A stretch of 64,000 nucleotides of DNA from Rhynchosporium graminicola. Its lineage: Eukaryota > Ascomycota > Leotiomycetes > Helotiales > Ploettnerulaceae. The position numbers and the translations under genes were made by a program. The stretch spans positions 361,952-425,951 of the forward strand of contig FJUW01000006.1 in assembly GCA_900074885.1 (NCBI GenBank). Reading direction: 5' to 3'. Below, piece after piece: positions 48,209 through 59,970 of the stretch (position 1 is the stretch's first letter; each line of letters starts with the position of its first letter). The notes beneath the pieces were generated by a model. That model was not told the origin of the DNA, ran no database searches, and saw only the letters and a list, made by a program, of their open reading frames with translations.

Positions 48209-49438
48209 TAATCCTCTTCTGGAAATTCGTCGATTAATTAAACCTTAAGCGAGTTAGGGCAGTCTAGCTTAATATAACTAAGCTATCTATAACTATAATA
48301 CCTAAGGAGTTCTCCGGTCGAGGTAATAAGGCGTTTTAGCGCGGAAGGAGTACTAGCTTATACTGAGGTAGAAATACGTACGTATAGTATAAGAGTAGTT
48401 TATCGAGAAGCTAAGCTTAAGGACCGGTAAGAGGTAGAATTAGTAGTAGTCGTAATAATAATAGTAAGCTTATAGTACTATACTTAGGTAATAGCTTTCT
48501 CGGGATAAGTACGTTCTAAGTTATAGCGATACTTAGTATTAAAAGAAAGTAAGGATCTAACTATAGAAGCGTAGTCCTTATTCTATATTAATTTAATAAT
48601 AAGAGTTAAAGCGCGTAAAGATAGTATAATCTTATTCTATATATAGAAGAACTACTCTTTCTTTTTAACTTTACCTTAGATAATAGCACTTTAAAATCGA
48701 CTACGAAACTCAGCGAAAGTCTCGCGTATATAGCTAAGTTATTATATTTCTAAGTAATAGAAAGCGTTATAATAGTTATCTTCCTCTAAACTAGTAAGAA
48801 AGTTCTCCTCTAATAAGAAGATTATTTTATCGCTAGTTTTAAACTTATTAGCGAGGTACTAAGGCATAAGATACTCCTTAGCTAATCTAGTAACTAGCTC
48901 CTATACGAGAACGCGCCGGGAGAAGTCCGTAGGGTAATAGTTAGTATTTATAGCTAGCTAGTCTCGTATCGATACTCTTCATTAGAGGAAGGTAAGGTCC
49001 GATCTATTATCTAGGGGTAGGATCTTCTTAGTAAGATAAGACTTCCTAAGGCGTAACTCTACTGATTTAGCGCTAGGAGAAGGAGATAGTTTATTAAGAA
49101 TAATATCCTCTCTCTTAGTATTATATATTAGAATAGAATTTATTAAGTTATTAAACTCCGCTATATATAGAGATTATAGTATTAGTTCTAGTAAGAGAAT
49201 CGAAGATAAGCGAGAGACCCTTATAAGGAACCTATCTTATATAGAGATTAGTTTATCTATAGTATCTTCTAGAGAGTTATTCTTTTCCTCTTAGTCCGCT
49301 AATTATTATAAGAAGGAATAGATCAGGTTCGAGTTACTTATAATAGTAGGAGTACTTAGCGATTATACTTCTAGTGAATTTCGCTTTTATTTTCCTTTCT
49401 CTCTTAGTTAATACTTCCTTAATAAAGTATTAATATTC
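48208..49438 (-). pseudogene. A2 gag relic, one knuckle Cys retained
   Basis: Minus-strand gag with the zinc-knuckle site at 48259-48300. The first two Cys and the His read Tyr, but the last Cys codon is still TGC, unlike A1, A3 and A4. A2 has thus escaped one of the shared hits. Confidence 0.75.
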
Positions 49439-49859
49439 TCTAAGATAAAAGATATTTAGGGTAAGGAAAGGTATAACGGATTAAGTTCAGAGGTAGAGTA
49501 AGAGGGATCGCGTTAAGTTCCTCTAGAACTAGAGGAGTCTCTAGTTTATTAGTTAGAAGCTATAATAATAGCTTAAAAAAAAGTATATTAGAACTATTTC
49601 AGTAGCGATATATAAAAGTTAAAGTTCCGAGGTATTTATTATATTTTCTTTAAAATCTATCTATAATTCCTTTATACTAAGGGGGTTATTAAAGGAGCGT
49701 TAGTAAAGACCTCCTCTATTATACTATTTATAATAAGCTGAATTAAACCCTGATTTATAGCTATCTAAGAGATCTCTAGTATCTTAGCTATATATAAGTA
49801 GTTATCGAATAACTAACTTAGTAATAAGATATTATAATAAGCTATCTCTAGCTATCTTA

Positions 49860-49871
49860 ATCTTTTTATTT
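49860..49871 (-). promoter_or_regulatory. A2 primer-binding site, self-priming type
   Basis: Minus-strand AAATAAAAAGAT two bases after the LTR. The complementary LTR segment is at 49962-49973. Confidence 0.6.
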
Positions 49872-49873
49872 AA

Positions 49874-50141
49874 TATAACGATATAAGACTTAAGGTAGTA
49901 TATAAGTAAGAATAAATAAGTAGGAAGGTTAAGAGCGATCTTATATAGTCTACTACGAAGGAAATAAAAAGATAAGAAAAGAAGAAGAAGAGAGATAGAG
50001 TATAAGGTACCTTATATATATATACCGGTACTAGTCCGATACTATACTAGGTCGGATACTAGTTCTGCCGGGATACCTATGAACTTAGGCCCTGTTATCT
50101 ATCCTTCTTCTCATGTGACATTCAGGTGAGCTGTCGTCACA
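49874..50141 (-). repeat. A2 5' LTR with TATA box (268 bp)
   Basis: A TATA run at about 50012-50024 (minus) is followed after about 40 bases by ATCTTTTTATTT at 49973, a normal fungal TATA-to-start distance. The unmutated LTR start TGTGACGACAGC is visible here. Confidence 0.93.
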
Positions 50142-50508
50142 GTCGCGTTAGGTCCCCCTAGAACTAGAGGGATCTCTAGTTTATTAGTTAGGAGCTATTC
50201 CGGTAGCTTAAAAAGAGGTATATTAGGGCTATTTCGGTAGTGATATATAGAGGTTAAAGTTCCGAGGTATTTATTATACCTTCTTTAAAATCTATCTATA
50301 ATTCCTTTATACTAAGAGAGTTATTAAAGAAGCGTTAGCGAAGACCTCCTCTATTATATTATTTATAATAAGCTAAATTAAACTTTAATTTATAGTTATC
50401 TAAGAGATCTCTAGTATCTTAGCTATATATAAGTAATTATCGAATAACTAACTTAGTAGTAAGATATTATAGTAAGCTATCTCCGGCTATCTTAATCTTT
50501 TTATTTAA
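50142..50508 (-). other. A3 leader between A2 and the A3 5' LTR
   Basis: Non-coding leader homologous to A2 49500-49873. The self-priming site AAATAAAAAGAT is at 50495-50506 on the minus strand. Confidence 0.75.
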
Positions 50509-50776
50509 TATAACGATATAAGACTTAAGGTAGTATATAAGTAAGAATAAATAAGTAGAGAGGCTAAGAGCGATCTTATATAATTTACTACGAAAGAAAT
50601 AAAAAGATAAGGAAAGAAGAAGAAGAGAGATAGAGTATAAGGCACCTTATATATATATACTAGTACTAGTCCGATACTATACTAGGTCGGATACTAGTTC
50701 TGCCGGGATACCTATGAACTTAGGCCCTATTATCTATCCTTCTTCTCATATGATATTCAGATGAGCTGTCGTCATA
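50509..50776 (-). repeat. A3 5' LTR (268 bp)
   Basis: Pairs with 17504-17771; TTAAG follows at 50777. Confidence 0.92.
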
Positions 50777-51289
50777 TTAAGTCCTTAAAGCGTTTATAAA
50801 CCTTCGGATCTGATACTATCAGTAGAAGCGATAGGTATAATTTTATTAGCAAGACGATACTAAGAATCCTACTGGATAATAAGCTAGAAATATAGAGTAA
50901 ATATAATAAGATTTCTTACTAATACTGATAAATCTTAAGAGTAGTTTCAGATCTGGGTTCTTATTATAAAAACCTAATATTTGAAGTTCTGTATAAATAA
51001 TAAGATTAGTAGCGTAGCTTTTTCGAAATAACCTTTCTGCGTCGTTACTACTCCAGATGCGCGCTAGTTTTTCTAATACTTGATCAGTTATAATTACTAG
51101 ACGATATAGCATAGATCTTAAAGGTATAGCTATCAGTATAATAGTATACGGAATAATTTAGGGTACGGGAACTGCTTTAACTCTGATAGATATAAACATT
51201 CTAGGAACCTCGACAGCGGTCTTGACCAGGACTCTCGACGCAATACTGTATCGACCCAGTTTGAAAACATATGATACTAGGGCGGGAAC
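50777..51289 (-). pseudogene. OTT_1508-like deaminase relic, split by A3
   Basis: Minus-strand coding runs from 51289 to the A3 insertion. There is one stop near 51165 (TAA where CAA would read on) and a one-base loss near 50840. The pattern resembles fungal OTT_1508-type zinc deaminases: a helical segment (KLARIWSSNDAERLF), then a YTELQ box at 50981-50995, then KKSYYIYS at about 50894-50915, then a tail entering A3 as SDPKVYKRFK. In that family the first box holds a zinc His and the second a CxxC. Here the His position (50993-50995) and both Cys positions (50906-50908, 50897-50899) are Tyr, each by one CpA or TpG transition. Zinc binding and catalysis would be lost. The family call is from memory of the motif layout. 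Confidence 0.55.
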
Positions 51290-53856
51290 GCTCTATTAGC
51301 GTCAGATATAGCTATACGTAGGAATTTAAGATACTTATATCACGCCTTTTCTGCCTAATGAACCTATTCGAAGATTACTTCAGAATTAACTATTATAAGA
51401 GAGGTACGTAATCTGAATATTATTAAGAACTAATCGAGAAATTCCTAAATAGCCTCGGGTTAAGAACTTAGCATAGCTAAGGATAGTACTAATTCAAGGG
51501 GTTCCGCAGGCTACTCCGGAACGTTTGCGCGCCTTAATTTAATAATATAATAAGTAATACGTGATTTATCGAGATCGATAATCTTATTAAGTATTACTAT
51601 TTCCGTTCTTTACGTAGTATTCGTTAACTCTGTATAATCTGCTTAGCTTAGGGGAAAGTAAGATATCTAGATAGTAAGATACTTTCTATAGAGAATTTCC
51701 TTAAAATATCGAGTATCTTATTCAAGTAAATCAAAATTCTACTATTAATTCCGCTATTGCTCGCTATACGGATAGTGGTCTCGGAGGGAGTATCCTTATT
51801 AAAACAGACTGCCGATATATAGGCCGGATTTTTATCCTACGTATAGATAAGAGCAAAAGCGTTAAGAAACTTTCTCTTGATACCTAAGTCAAATAGACTA
51901 TATATACTTAGGGAGTCTTGATCAAGTCCGTAAGTTATTAGGTCGCTACGTATAGGATCTAGTAACCTAAGAAGATTCATAGCTTAAATGTACCGATCTC
52001 TTATAGTACTAGTGATTTCAAGTAGGATCGAAGGCATATTAATAGCGATATGTAGTCAGTAGTAGTACTATATCGAACGAAACTAGAGATTACTAGATAT
52101 AAGATACGGGCATCTATCTGCTTATAGACTCTTCTCTATATTAACTTAGACGCTACTATGAATAGATCTAATATAAGATAAATTGATTTATATTATATAT
52201 ATATAGGATAGCTAATGAATCTACTATAGACGTGAGACCTAGCTATATCTTCAAGGGCTTTATATCAGGTCGTATTCTATTGATATATATTTAAGTCGGA
52301 AATCTAGGCTTATATATTTCTGCATAGAAATAAAACGCAAATTTTATTATATACTATTATAATAAGGTATAACTAAGATGCTGCAATATATATAAGCTTA
52401 GTAACTTAGTCATACTTATTATTTATAGTTATTACTCTTAATCGTTAAATTCCTAGCTATAGTCGTTAAGACGCGATCCGAATTACTATTAAAGAGGAAT
52501 CCTGTGTTAAGACTTGATATAGCGCTGCATGTTATTCTCCCTAGGTAGTCTAACTCCTGCTAACTTTGACCACCTATAGTTATTAATACGTAAAAATATC
52601 GAGTTTCGCTATACTTAGCTTAATAGTAACGAGCTAGATCTTTATAATAGCGAAACCTAGCTCCGTCATACTATAGTGAATAACACTTGAAAAGCGGTTC
52701 ACGAACTTTAAAATAAATACTAAAGAGAAATAGTAGTTGCTATATATATACCTCGCCTAATCTCAAATATACACTTGACTTCGAATGGCTTATTAAAGCT
52801 CTTAAAGTAGTAGGGACAGATTTTGTTTATTATGTAAAGATTATATACTAATAATAAGGTCAGTAAAGTGATATTAATAGCCTCTGCAAGTTCATATATT
52901 CTTAATCTTCTACTATATAGAGGGGACCTTCGAGCGTTTCTGACGTCAAGGGAGATAATACTAGGAGCGACTGAGAAGAGTCTTAAGAGCTATAAGACGT
53001 GAAGTTATTAGTATTGAATATAATAGCTCTAAAAGCGATCGAAGGAGGGGAAGTAACGCTAATGAGCTGTGTTGGATCGATATAAGTTGAACTAGAATAT
53101 TCATTCGCGAGGGATTTTTAGTAATTGTGCGGACTATTAATTTCCTGATGGATTTACTAAGCTTTCAACTAGAGAAGATAACTGAGCAGATAATTCCAAC
53201 CTGAAGGTAGTAGTACTTGGATCAAATTCGCAGAATATACGAAAAGGGTGCTGGTTTAGTGCTTGATTAATCTTGAAAACGGTGCAGAGACTCGAGCTTT
53301 ATATTCAATATTTCATGGATTGTTCACCAGGTCCGAACGCGAATCATAGGTCTATATAAGAATCTCATAGCTAATCTTAAGTAAGGACCTCCATGCGGTA
53401 TAGGCCTTACGACTTATTCAGCCAAGTAGACTCCGCCATATCTACTTAACTACAGAGGTCGTGTATATGCACTATGGACCTCCTGCTTGCAGCCTATCTT
53501 TCACCTAATCTGCGCGCTTGTATATATATATTATAGGCCTTAAAATTGATTAGTATATAAAGTTCGCTCGGATTTCCCGATCAACATAACTAATAAAACT
53601 AGTATAGCTAATATAATCGATACTACTAACTATCGAAACTAATAGCACTAGGGAAACGACCTAAGCTTAGTATTTTGCACTGAAGTGCTAAAGTGACTGC
53701 GTGACCTGTTCGATCTCGGAGGGTAACTAATAATGCAATAAATATCCCATATATATCGCAATTATCAAAAACCCGATATAGTAAAGGGAATCGCCTTAGA
53801 AAGGAAACTTTAACGATACGAAATATGTAGTAGGCTTAAGTTTTTGGAAGCAGGAA
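51290..53856 (-). other. Upstream flank of the deaminase relic, RIP fading
   Basis: The minus strand up to about 52100 probably holds the N-terminal part of the deaminase gene; coding-like stretches appear in shifting frames, with a frame break near 51290, but no motif can be named. From about 52900 CpA and TpG reappear. No other gene is supported. Confidence 0.3.
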
Positions 53857-56800
53857 TTGATTTATATAATTAATACGCTCTATGTAAAATTTCTAGTTAG
53901 TCGTCTTATTATTCATGCTAAGTTGCTGCTAATTAATATAATCCGCCTAACCCTTAAGCGGGTGAAATATACTCTATTTATATTATTATCGCTTTCATCT
54001 GGAGAGATAGTAGAAGAGGATGTGCTCGAGCACGAGGATTCTGATTATAGTTAAAGTATCGCGGATTGAGAGCCCTAGCCGACGTTGCCTAAGCCTTTTA
54101 TAAGTATTACGAGGTTTAGTTATCGGAGGAAATGTTTTAAGTCATTTTTTACAGTAATTATTAAAAACATATTAGAATTCTGTAATAAAAGATAGTTAAA
54201 TATATAGCAGTTTTAGTGCAATAACGTGCCTCATAGGACGATTTTGACGCGCACTCAGTCCTTCTCTTCAAAATTACTACATCGGCATGCGATAGCTCGC
54301 CCTACTTTTGAAGCCCTCGACTCGGCGAGGGAGGTTTATATATAGACTAGGACGACATAGCCCGAAGGTACGATCGTATTTCTACTCTCCTCTTTTCGAA
54401 ATGCTTACGTAGCTATATTCAAATGATCGTAGGCCTCAGAATTAGCTGCAGCAGCGAGCTAATCATATTAAGCCAAGAAGCAATCTGCACTTCTACCCTA
54501 TTATATCAATTCTCGCTTAAATTGATAGGTAATATAAGTGCAACCTATCAGGACTATCTCTCATAAACCGGAAGAGAGAAAACTAAGCTTGATCAACTCG
54601 AGATAGAATAATAGCTAGTCACGCTGTAATACGTTATATACGCTACGCCGGAGACCTCGATATTTTTAGGGGGGAGCGCAATAGAGTGGAGCGCACGTCA
54701 ATTATGAACGGCTTCATAGTTCCAGTATACGAAAGGCACTAATCCTAATGTTCTTAATTACATTCAGCTCGCCTTCACCGCAACTGTTGTGTAACACAGG
54801 CAGCACCAAAATAGCATCCTAGCGTAAGGAATCGCTAATCTTCTTCTTTATCCTTTACGCTACGACTTGTATCTACAATCCAGCCTTATACTAACGATAT
54901 ACTGATACTAGGAAGTGATTAGTCCAAATTCTTATCTTAGGCTATTAACAAATTAACTAATAGATATAGTCTTTACTCGTCCATATCTATTAATGCTAAT
55001 AACCGCGCCTGCGAGTTGAATCTGGCCCCTGGTTATACTAGTAAGCCAGGATTAAGCACTAGCACTGAGCTGTTCATACTCTCTTCGTATTAGATGTTTA
55101 AAGGAAAAAAGGATATAGGGTATAGTCTGCGCTGAGCAACTGCTAACAACCTCCAATGATTGCTAAAGGCCTAATCGAATCCTGGTCTTGGTTGGGACAT
55201 GGGTGATCAAACATACGGGTAGTAGCTAATGAAGGGTTAAACCTCATTCGTATCGGATATCTTAGTCAGACATTTGAAGCCGATAATTAACGATAATCTA
55301 TTCTTCGTACCTATCTGACGACGACGAAGATAGTGAAGAGCAAGAGGCAAGTCTAGCATTTTCCCTGACGCCAGACTAGTCAACTCTACCAGAAGCACCT
55401 CTGCTTCTGGCCTCACTTCTCCAGCAGAAGTTTTAATATGCCCGGTGGTTAACGATATTGACATGGACTAGTATGTCCGTGAGTTTCTTCGAGTACATAG
55501 AGACCATAAGAGTATATGCTTTTTGGGCTGAAGGAACGCTCCCAACCTTCTAACATCGTGGAAGGAGTTTTTCATAGCCAGAGACAAATGTTAGGCTCGC
55601 TACAACATGAAATTTCTCGTGGCGAATGGTAGGATACTTAAATGGCGTGAAAAACCTGATCGAGTCTACTTACGTTTTAGAAATTCGTAGCAAATGGAAA
55701 TTTTAGATATTCTAATTCTTTGTTGGTCATCATCAAAAGCCGAAATCCCAAACGTACTTGCCGGAGCCGACCTCCGGAAGTCTTCCCTTCGGTAGGTACT
55801 TGTCATTTATTGTACTTCTCATTAGCAGATAGGCAACGGTTTTTTTGCCCTACGTTACTGAACAATGGGCATATTTACACATTTATCTGCGGTCCACAAT
55901 CGGATACACCGCGGGACTGATGTTTGATGTTTCTCACGAACCTAGGATCACGTGTGCAGGATCTAGTATAGGCCAAGATAAATTTGCGGTTCCTTACTCT
56001 TTGCATGATAGTATGGCGAATTTCAAGGCTGCCGAGGATCAAAACGGCCGAGTCAGTTCGCATACTGTAAAGGTAGCCCTTATCTTAAGATAGATGAAAT
56101 AGATGGCCGACGGATATGCCATCAGCAGTTTCTCTATATCACAAGCTAATTCCTTTCATTGAATCCGATAGCAACGTTGACCTATGAATGTTCTCAGGCC
56201 TGAACGCCGGTAGGAGCATTACCACGCCCAGCCTAGAAATTGTTCGGCGAGGTTGGTGGTGAGCGACGGTTGGTAACAGTGGGGGCTGGCGCATGCTCAG
56301 GACGCATTTTCAACTTCCCATACCATGAATCTTCAATTCTATGTTCCTGCTACATATCCTTCAATGGTGGAAGGCGGTAGATTAGCTCCCGTGCACTTTC
56401 GCGTTGCAATACCCCTAGCTAATACTTCTTAAAGCCTAGACCATGAAATTCGACCGACCTGAACGGTCTTTAAACGGCAGCTAAGTCATCGAGACACCCG
56501 CACGCTAAAGAATAACTTTGATTGGCCATAAATGAATTAGTTGCAGTAGTGCCGATCTACTAAATTATCCGCTTTCATCAAAAAGTTGCCTTTGCGAGTT
56601 CGAGTACAGCAAACATCATCGTAGTTTAAAAAACTACGGTTGCATCTCTGATAAGCGTGGACGCGGTCGGAAATTGCATGCATAGGTTCCACCTGCGACA
56701 CAAGGCAGGATCTGGTGGGTGTGGCAGAAGGCTCGCCTTCAGCATAAGTGAATATTCTGTCGTCCATCAGCCACTCACAATGACATGGATTACCTCCGTG

Positions 56801-57517
56801 ACAACCACGTCCAAACCGCAGCTACTTCCCAATCCTCTCCATCATTGTCATTTCACCTTCCTTGACTAGATCAATAATCGTCTTTTGTACTGTGGGACTA
56901 TACCACAGGTATTATGTAAACAGCGCCGTCGTTAAATCTTGAAGTCCCATGAGCATCGATCATTTTGTACGAGGCCAACTATAGCATCTCAAGTGCCTAA
57001 ACTGCTGATCATTCGCTTCAGATATCAGCTTATTGATTGATTAACTCGTTAAAGTGTATTATAACACTTATAGATAAGTCTATAAGAATTTTATCTTATG
57101 CTGACATTACTACGTGTCTTCTCATGACAAGACACAACCTACAGTCATATGCTTGATTTCATTCATACCACACATTATGGCTTGTGGGAGCCCAGGTTAC
57201 GATTATGTTAATCGTTCTCTTTTCTTATAGAGCAATATCGTTGATTGTGCTCCTTAATAATATTCTATCAAACTTGTTGAAGTATAATAAGAAATTTGTT
57301 TGAGATTTTCCTTTGGATTCTTCGAGAGTCTGACACCCACTGACCCATGGGACAAAAGCAGAGAGCCGCGAGCATTCATGTTGATTTCACCTGACAAGCA
57401 TCGTCCTTCCTCGCCGATCCTGTCTCTCTGTCCCTGCCAACCCCACGCTTTGGTACGAACACCCACCCATCAATTCTGCATCTGAGCGAAAGAGCATTCA
57501 TGACCCTGCGGAAGCCC
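53857..57517. other. Low-RIP host region without a supported gene
   Basis: Base composition is ordinary. Short open stretches exist: 53857-54054 (+), hydrophobic with an acidic tail ending EDSDYS; 55237-55464 (-); 55845-56093 (+); and overlapping frames near 56537-56869. None has a recognisable domain, clear introns or a signal peptide, and several overlap on opposite strands. They could be chance frames or exons of unrecognised genes. A hairpin GTGTCTT-CTCATGAC-AAGACAC lies near 57114-57135. Confidence 0.3.
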
Positions 57518-57820
57518 TTAACCTTGCTTATCGCAACAGTAATACTGTAAGACCGTTCAGCTTGATGCTACTAATGAAGAGCCCTGGAGTGTTTTGTTTA
57601 CCTCAACTACACACGCTTGGCCAAGAGAGCAATCAATTGCCGCGCTGGCAAAGTGCAAGTATCCCATATTTCGAGCAGAACATTTTGGTACGGGGTTGTA
57701 GACGCAAGTCCCGCTGTCACATTTTCCATAGGATCTTCGCCAATTGGTGCAAACGGGCGGGGTTGGATTCGCTTGAACTAGAGATGTAGTCAGGAGAATG
57801 AGTATCGTGATGGGCAGCAT
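57518..57820 (-). CDS. Candidate small secreted cysteine-rich protein
   Basis: The first ATG is at 57820 (minus); the longer open frame reaches 57853 only through a GTG. The protein opens with a hydrophobic signal peptide, MLPITILILLTTSLVQA, with likely cleavage after VQA. The mature part then carries six cysteines spread over about 55 residues. Read straight through, the frame stops at 57557 (87 aa). An alternative has a 57-bp intron at 57545-57601 (GTAAAC to TTACAG, phase 0) and ends YYCCDKQG at 57518, giving 81 aa and eight cysteines. Such proteins are often extracellular and, in plant- or insect-associated fungi, sometimes effectors; that role is inference. The gene is not RIP-mutated and lies about 0.9 kb from RIP-mutated B2. 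Confidence 0.5.
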
Positions 57821-57946
57821 AATGGCGGTGTTAAGGTGTAGTTTAAATGACACGAAGGTGCAGAAGATGCGGCTCGACAGCGATGTAATACGTCGCTGAA
57901 ATGAATGGTTGGGAGGATGGCAGTTTGTGCAAATAAGTAGTAAGAC

Positions 57947-57957
57947 GAAATATAAAT
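57947..57957 (-). promoter_or_regulatory. Possible TATA element of the secreted-protein gene
   Basis: The minus strand reads GGTATTTATATTTCG about 130 bases before the ATG, and a C/T-rich stretch lies between. Weak, position-based call. Confidence 0.25.
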
Positions 57958-58020
57958 ACCTGCGACTCTCTGGATTTGGTTACGTAATGCCTTATCTTGC
58001 TTTAAATCAATTAAATTTCC

Positions 58021-58684
58021 CACCTCGGTTTAAACTCTAAATCTACGCGGTCATTAGGGGCGCAGTTTTGATGGTTACAAGAGTGCAGATTCAACTCTTA
58101 AACCGAGGGGGGCATAATAGTATAACAAATTTTTACGGATACATTGGGCAGAGTCCTTTGGGGATTTAAAACCCCCTTTTCAGGTTCAAAATAGTTATTT
58201 TTTATTATTCGTAATATTTTTGCTGTAACTAACGTAGTAGATCTAGCACTTCCTTAAATCAAAGGACGTAAAAGAAAGCCGATCTATTACAACCCTCTGA
58301 CCCTTCATTTCTGTCCCTCTTCTTACCTCTCTGATATGATTCCCCAAAGGAAAATCTTTACAACTCTGACTTATAAGAAGTCTGGGATGCTCTACTAGTA
58401 AAACTATCTACTTTAATTGGCGCAAAGATAGGAAAGGTTAATAGAGAGCCTCTCGAAAAAATAAGACAAGATGAAACCAAGCGTCGATTTATTTCAAAAC
58501 CGCTTCATACCGCGGAGTATGGGCTTCACCCTTGAATTGATAAGCATCAGCATTCAAAAAAATTCAAATTCTAACGAACTTGAGGACGATACAAAGTATA
58601 ATAGAATACTCATATCGTGTTCAAGTTCAGGTTTAATATGCTCGTATTCCCTAATTTTAGCGCTTGTGATAGGTTAGGTAATAT
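58021..58684. other. Spacer between the secreted-protein gene and B2
   Basis: AT-rich but not RIP-mutated. An open stretch at 58471-58677 (+, 68 codons) has a hydrophobic C-terminus and no recognised domain; it ends beside the B2 target site and is weakly supported. Confidence 0.3.
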
Positions 58685-58886
58685 TATAACGACATAAGAC
58701 TCAAGGCGGTATATAAGCAAGAATAAACAAGTAGGGAGGCTAAGAGCGATCTTATATAGTCTAGTACGAAGGAAACAGAAAGATATAGAGCTCTGAAGGA
58801 GTCTGCACCTTCTATATATATAAGGAGGGTATACCTAAGGCACTGATACTAGCCCGTATCTGCCACGTATACTATACGCCGTTATA
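58685..58886 (-). repeat. B2 3' LTR (202 bp)
   Basis: Pairs with 59971-60172 and is preceded in the sense direction by the purine tract at 58887-58900. Confidence 0.92.
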
Positions 58887-58924
58887 TTACCCCCTTCTAA
58901 GATAAAGGCTCGCCCTCGAGCCTT
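58887..58924 (-). other. B2 polypurine tract and stem-loop
   Basis: Minus-strand GAAGGGGG next to the LTR, and at 58905-58924 the same 8-bp stem with AGGG loop as in B1. Confidence 0.78.
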
Positions 58925-59244
58925 AAAGAATCAAATAAAGGAAATAAAGTAAGTATAAAACGTAATTAAATATTAAAATAACCTTCCAAATTTCTATTAA
59001 ACCGAAACTATAGATACTAATTTAGTACTAAGATTATCTCTTCTATAGAGGGAAACGTAATCTCTAGTAATTATAATACCGAGTTTTACTAAATAAGCGA
59101 GGCTAAGCGAGTAATTAAAATACTTAAAGGTTACGAAAGAAAGAGAAGTCTAAATCGAATTCTAATAAAGCTAAAAGATTAAGGAGAGTTAAATATCTTC
59201 GTTAAGTAGATATAGAAAGTATTAAATTAAAAGTTCTAGTAGAG

Positions 59245-59600
59245 GGAAGTCGATTCTGCTAAGGGGAATAAATTATACCGGGGTATAAGGGTTACGAGTC
59301 GGATTCCGGTAATTTCCGCTAAGGTAATAAGCTACTTTATCTTAGCTTAAAAGTAAAGTTTTTCGCTATTAGAGCTACTTTCAGAAGGTTAAAGTCGAGT
59401 AAGAGGATAAAGGTTCTTTTCTAGTAGAAAGAGGTCGATTCTATTAAGAGGGATAAATTATATCGGGATATAAGGGTTACGAGTCGGATTCCGGTAATTT
59501 CCGCTAAGGTAATAAGCTACTTCGTCCTAGCCTAAAAGTAAGGTTTTTCGCTATTAGAGCTACTTTCGGAAAGTTAAAGTCAGATAAGAGGATAATAAAT
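59245..59600 (-). repeat. B2 internal tandem array, two units
   Basis: Two units of about 185 bp, recognisable by CGCTATTAGAGCTACTTTC (plus strand) occurring twice. Homologous to the B1 array. Confidence 0.8.
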
Positions 59601-59956
59601 ATTAAGGCTTATAAGGAAGTTTCTACCTAAAATTCGTCTGCTGTTTTACTTTATACGCACGAAGGAACGAGTTTCGAAGTATCTGAGAGTAACTTTATAG
59701 TAATACTAGTGCTTCTAAGGCTAAATTACGTTTAAATTCCTAGCTATCTAAGAGATCTCTAGAATCTTAGCTCTTTTGAAAACCTAACTATCGAATTTAT
59801 AATTAATAGTACTAACTATTTCCGTATAATTCCGAAGTATAAAAATCTAAAGTAAGTAGAGATAACTCAGCGAAGAGCTTCCTAATAGTCGAAGTCGTAC
59901 GTCCGAATCGAGTTTTCTAAGTAAGATATTATTTAATACTATCCCCGGCGGTCTTA

Positions 59957-59968
59957 ATCTTTCTATTT
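59957..59968 (-). promoter_or_regulatory. B2 primer-binding site, self-priming type
   Basis: Minus-strand AAATAGAAAGAT, two bases after the 5' LTR, as in B1 and B3. Confidence 0.6.
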
Positions 59969-59970
59969 AA

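Larger units (their letters stand above)
42364..50141 (-). mobile_element. A2: full-length chromovirus, family A, nested in A3 leader
   Basis: 7778 bp with 268-bp LTRs at 42364-42631 and 49874-50141. TSD GTCGC is exact at 42359-42363 and 50142-50146. No N or internal duplication interrupts it, so it is the reference copy for the family here. The 5' LTR ends in TGTGACGACAGC, unmutated, fixing the LTR terminus. Confidence 0.95.
17504..50776 (-). mobile_element. A3: family A chromovirus hosting four nested insertions
   Basis: The outer LTRs are 17504-17771 and 50509-50776, with exact TSD TTAAG at 17499-17503 and 50777-50781. Inside lie B1, a solo LTR, A4 and A2, each with its own 5-bp duplication. 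Removing them, one TSD copy each and the duplicated tail of A4 leaves 7779 bp, the family length. A3 is thus the oldest insertion of the stack. A2 struck its leader, A4 its gag just upstream of the zinc knuckle, and the solo LTR and B1 its pol. Confidence 0.93.

Noticed and set aside
55720..56869. Several overlapping frames of 60-80 codons as genes
   Set aside because: They overlap on both strands, lack domains, and are of a length expected by chance in unmutated DNA.
57254..57485. Opposing frames near 57254-57485 as genes
   Set aside because: They overlap each other and lie in the likely 3' flank of the secreted-protein gene, with no domain or start context.
57562..57789. Plus-strand frame opposite the secreted-protein gene
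   Set aside because: It is the antisense shadow of the cysteine-rich frame; the signal peptide and cysteine pattern favour the minus strand.
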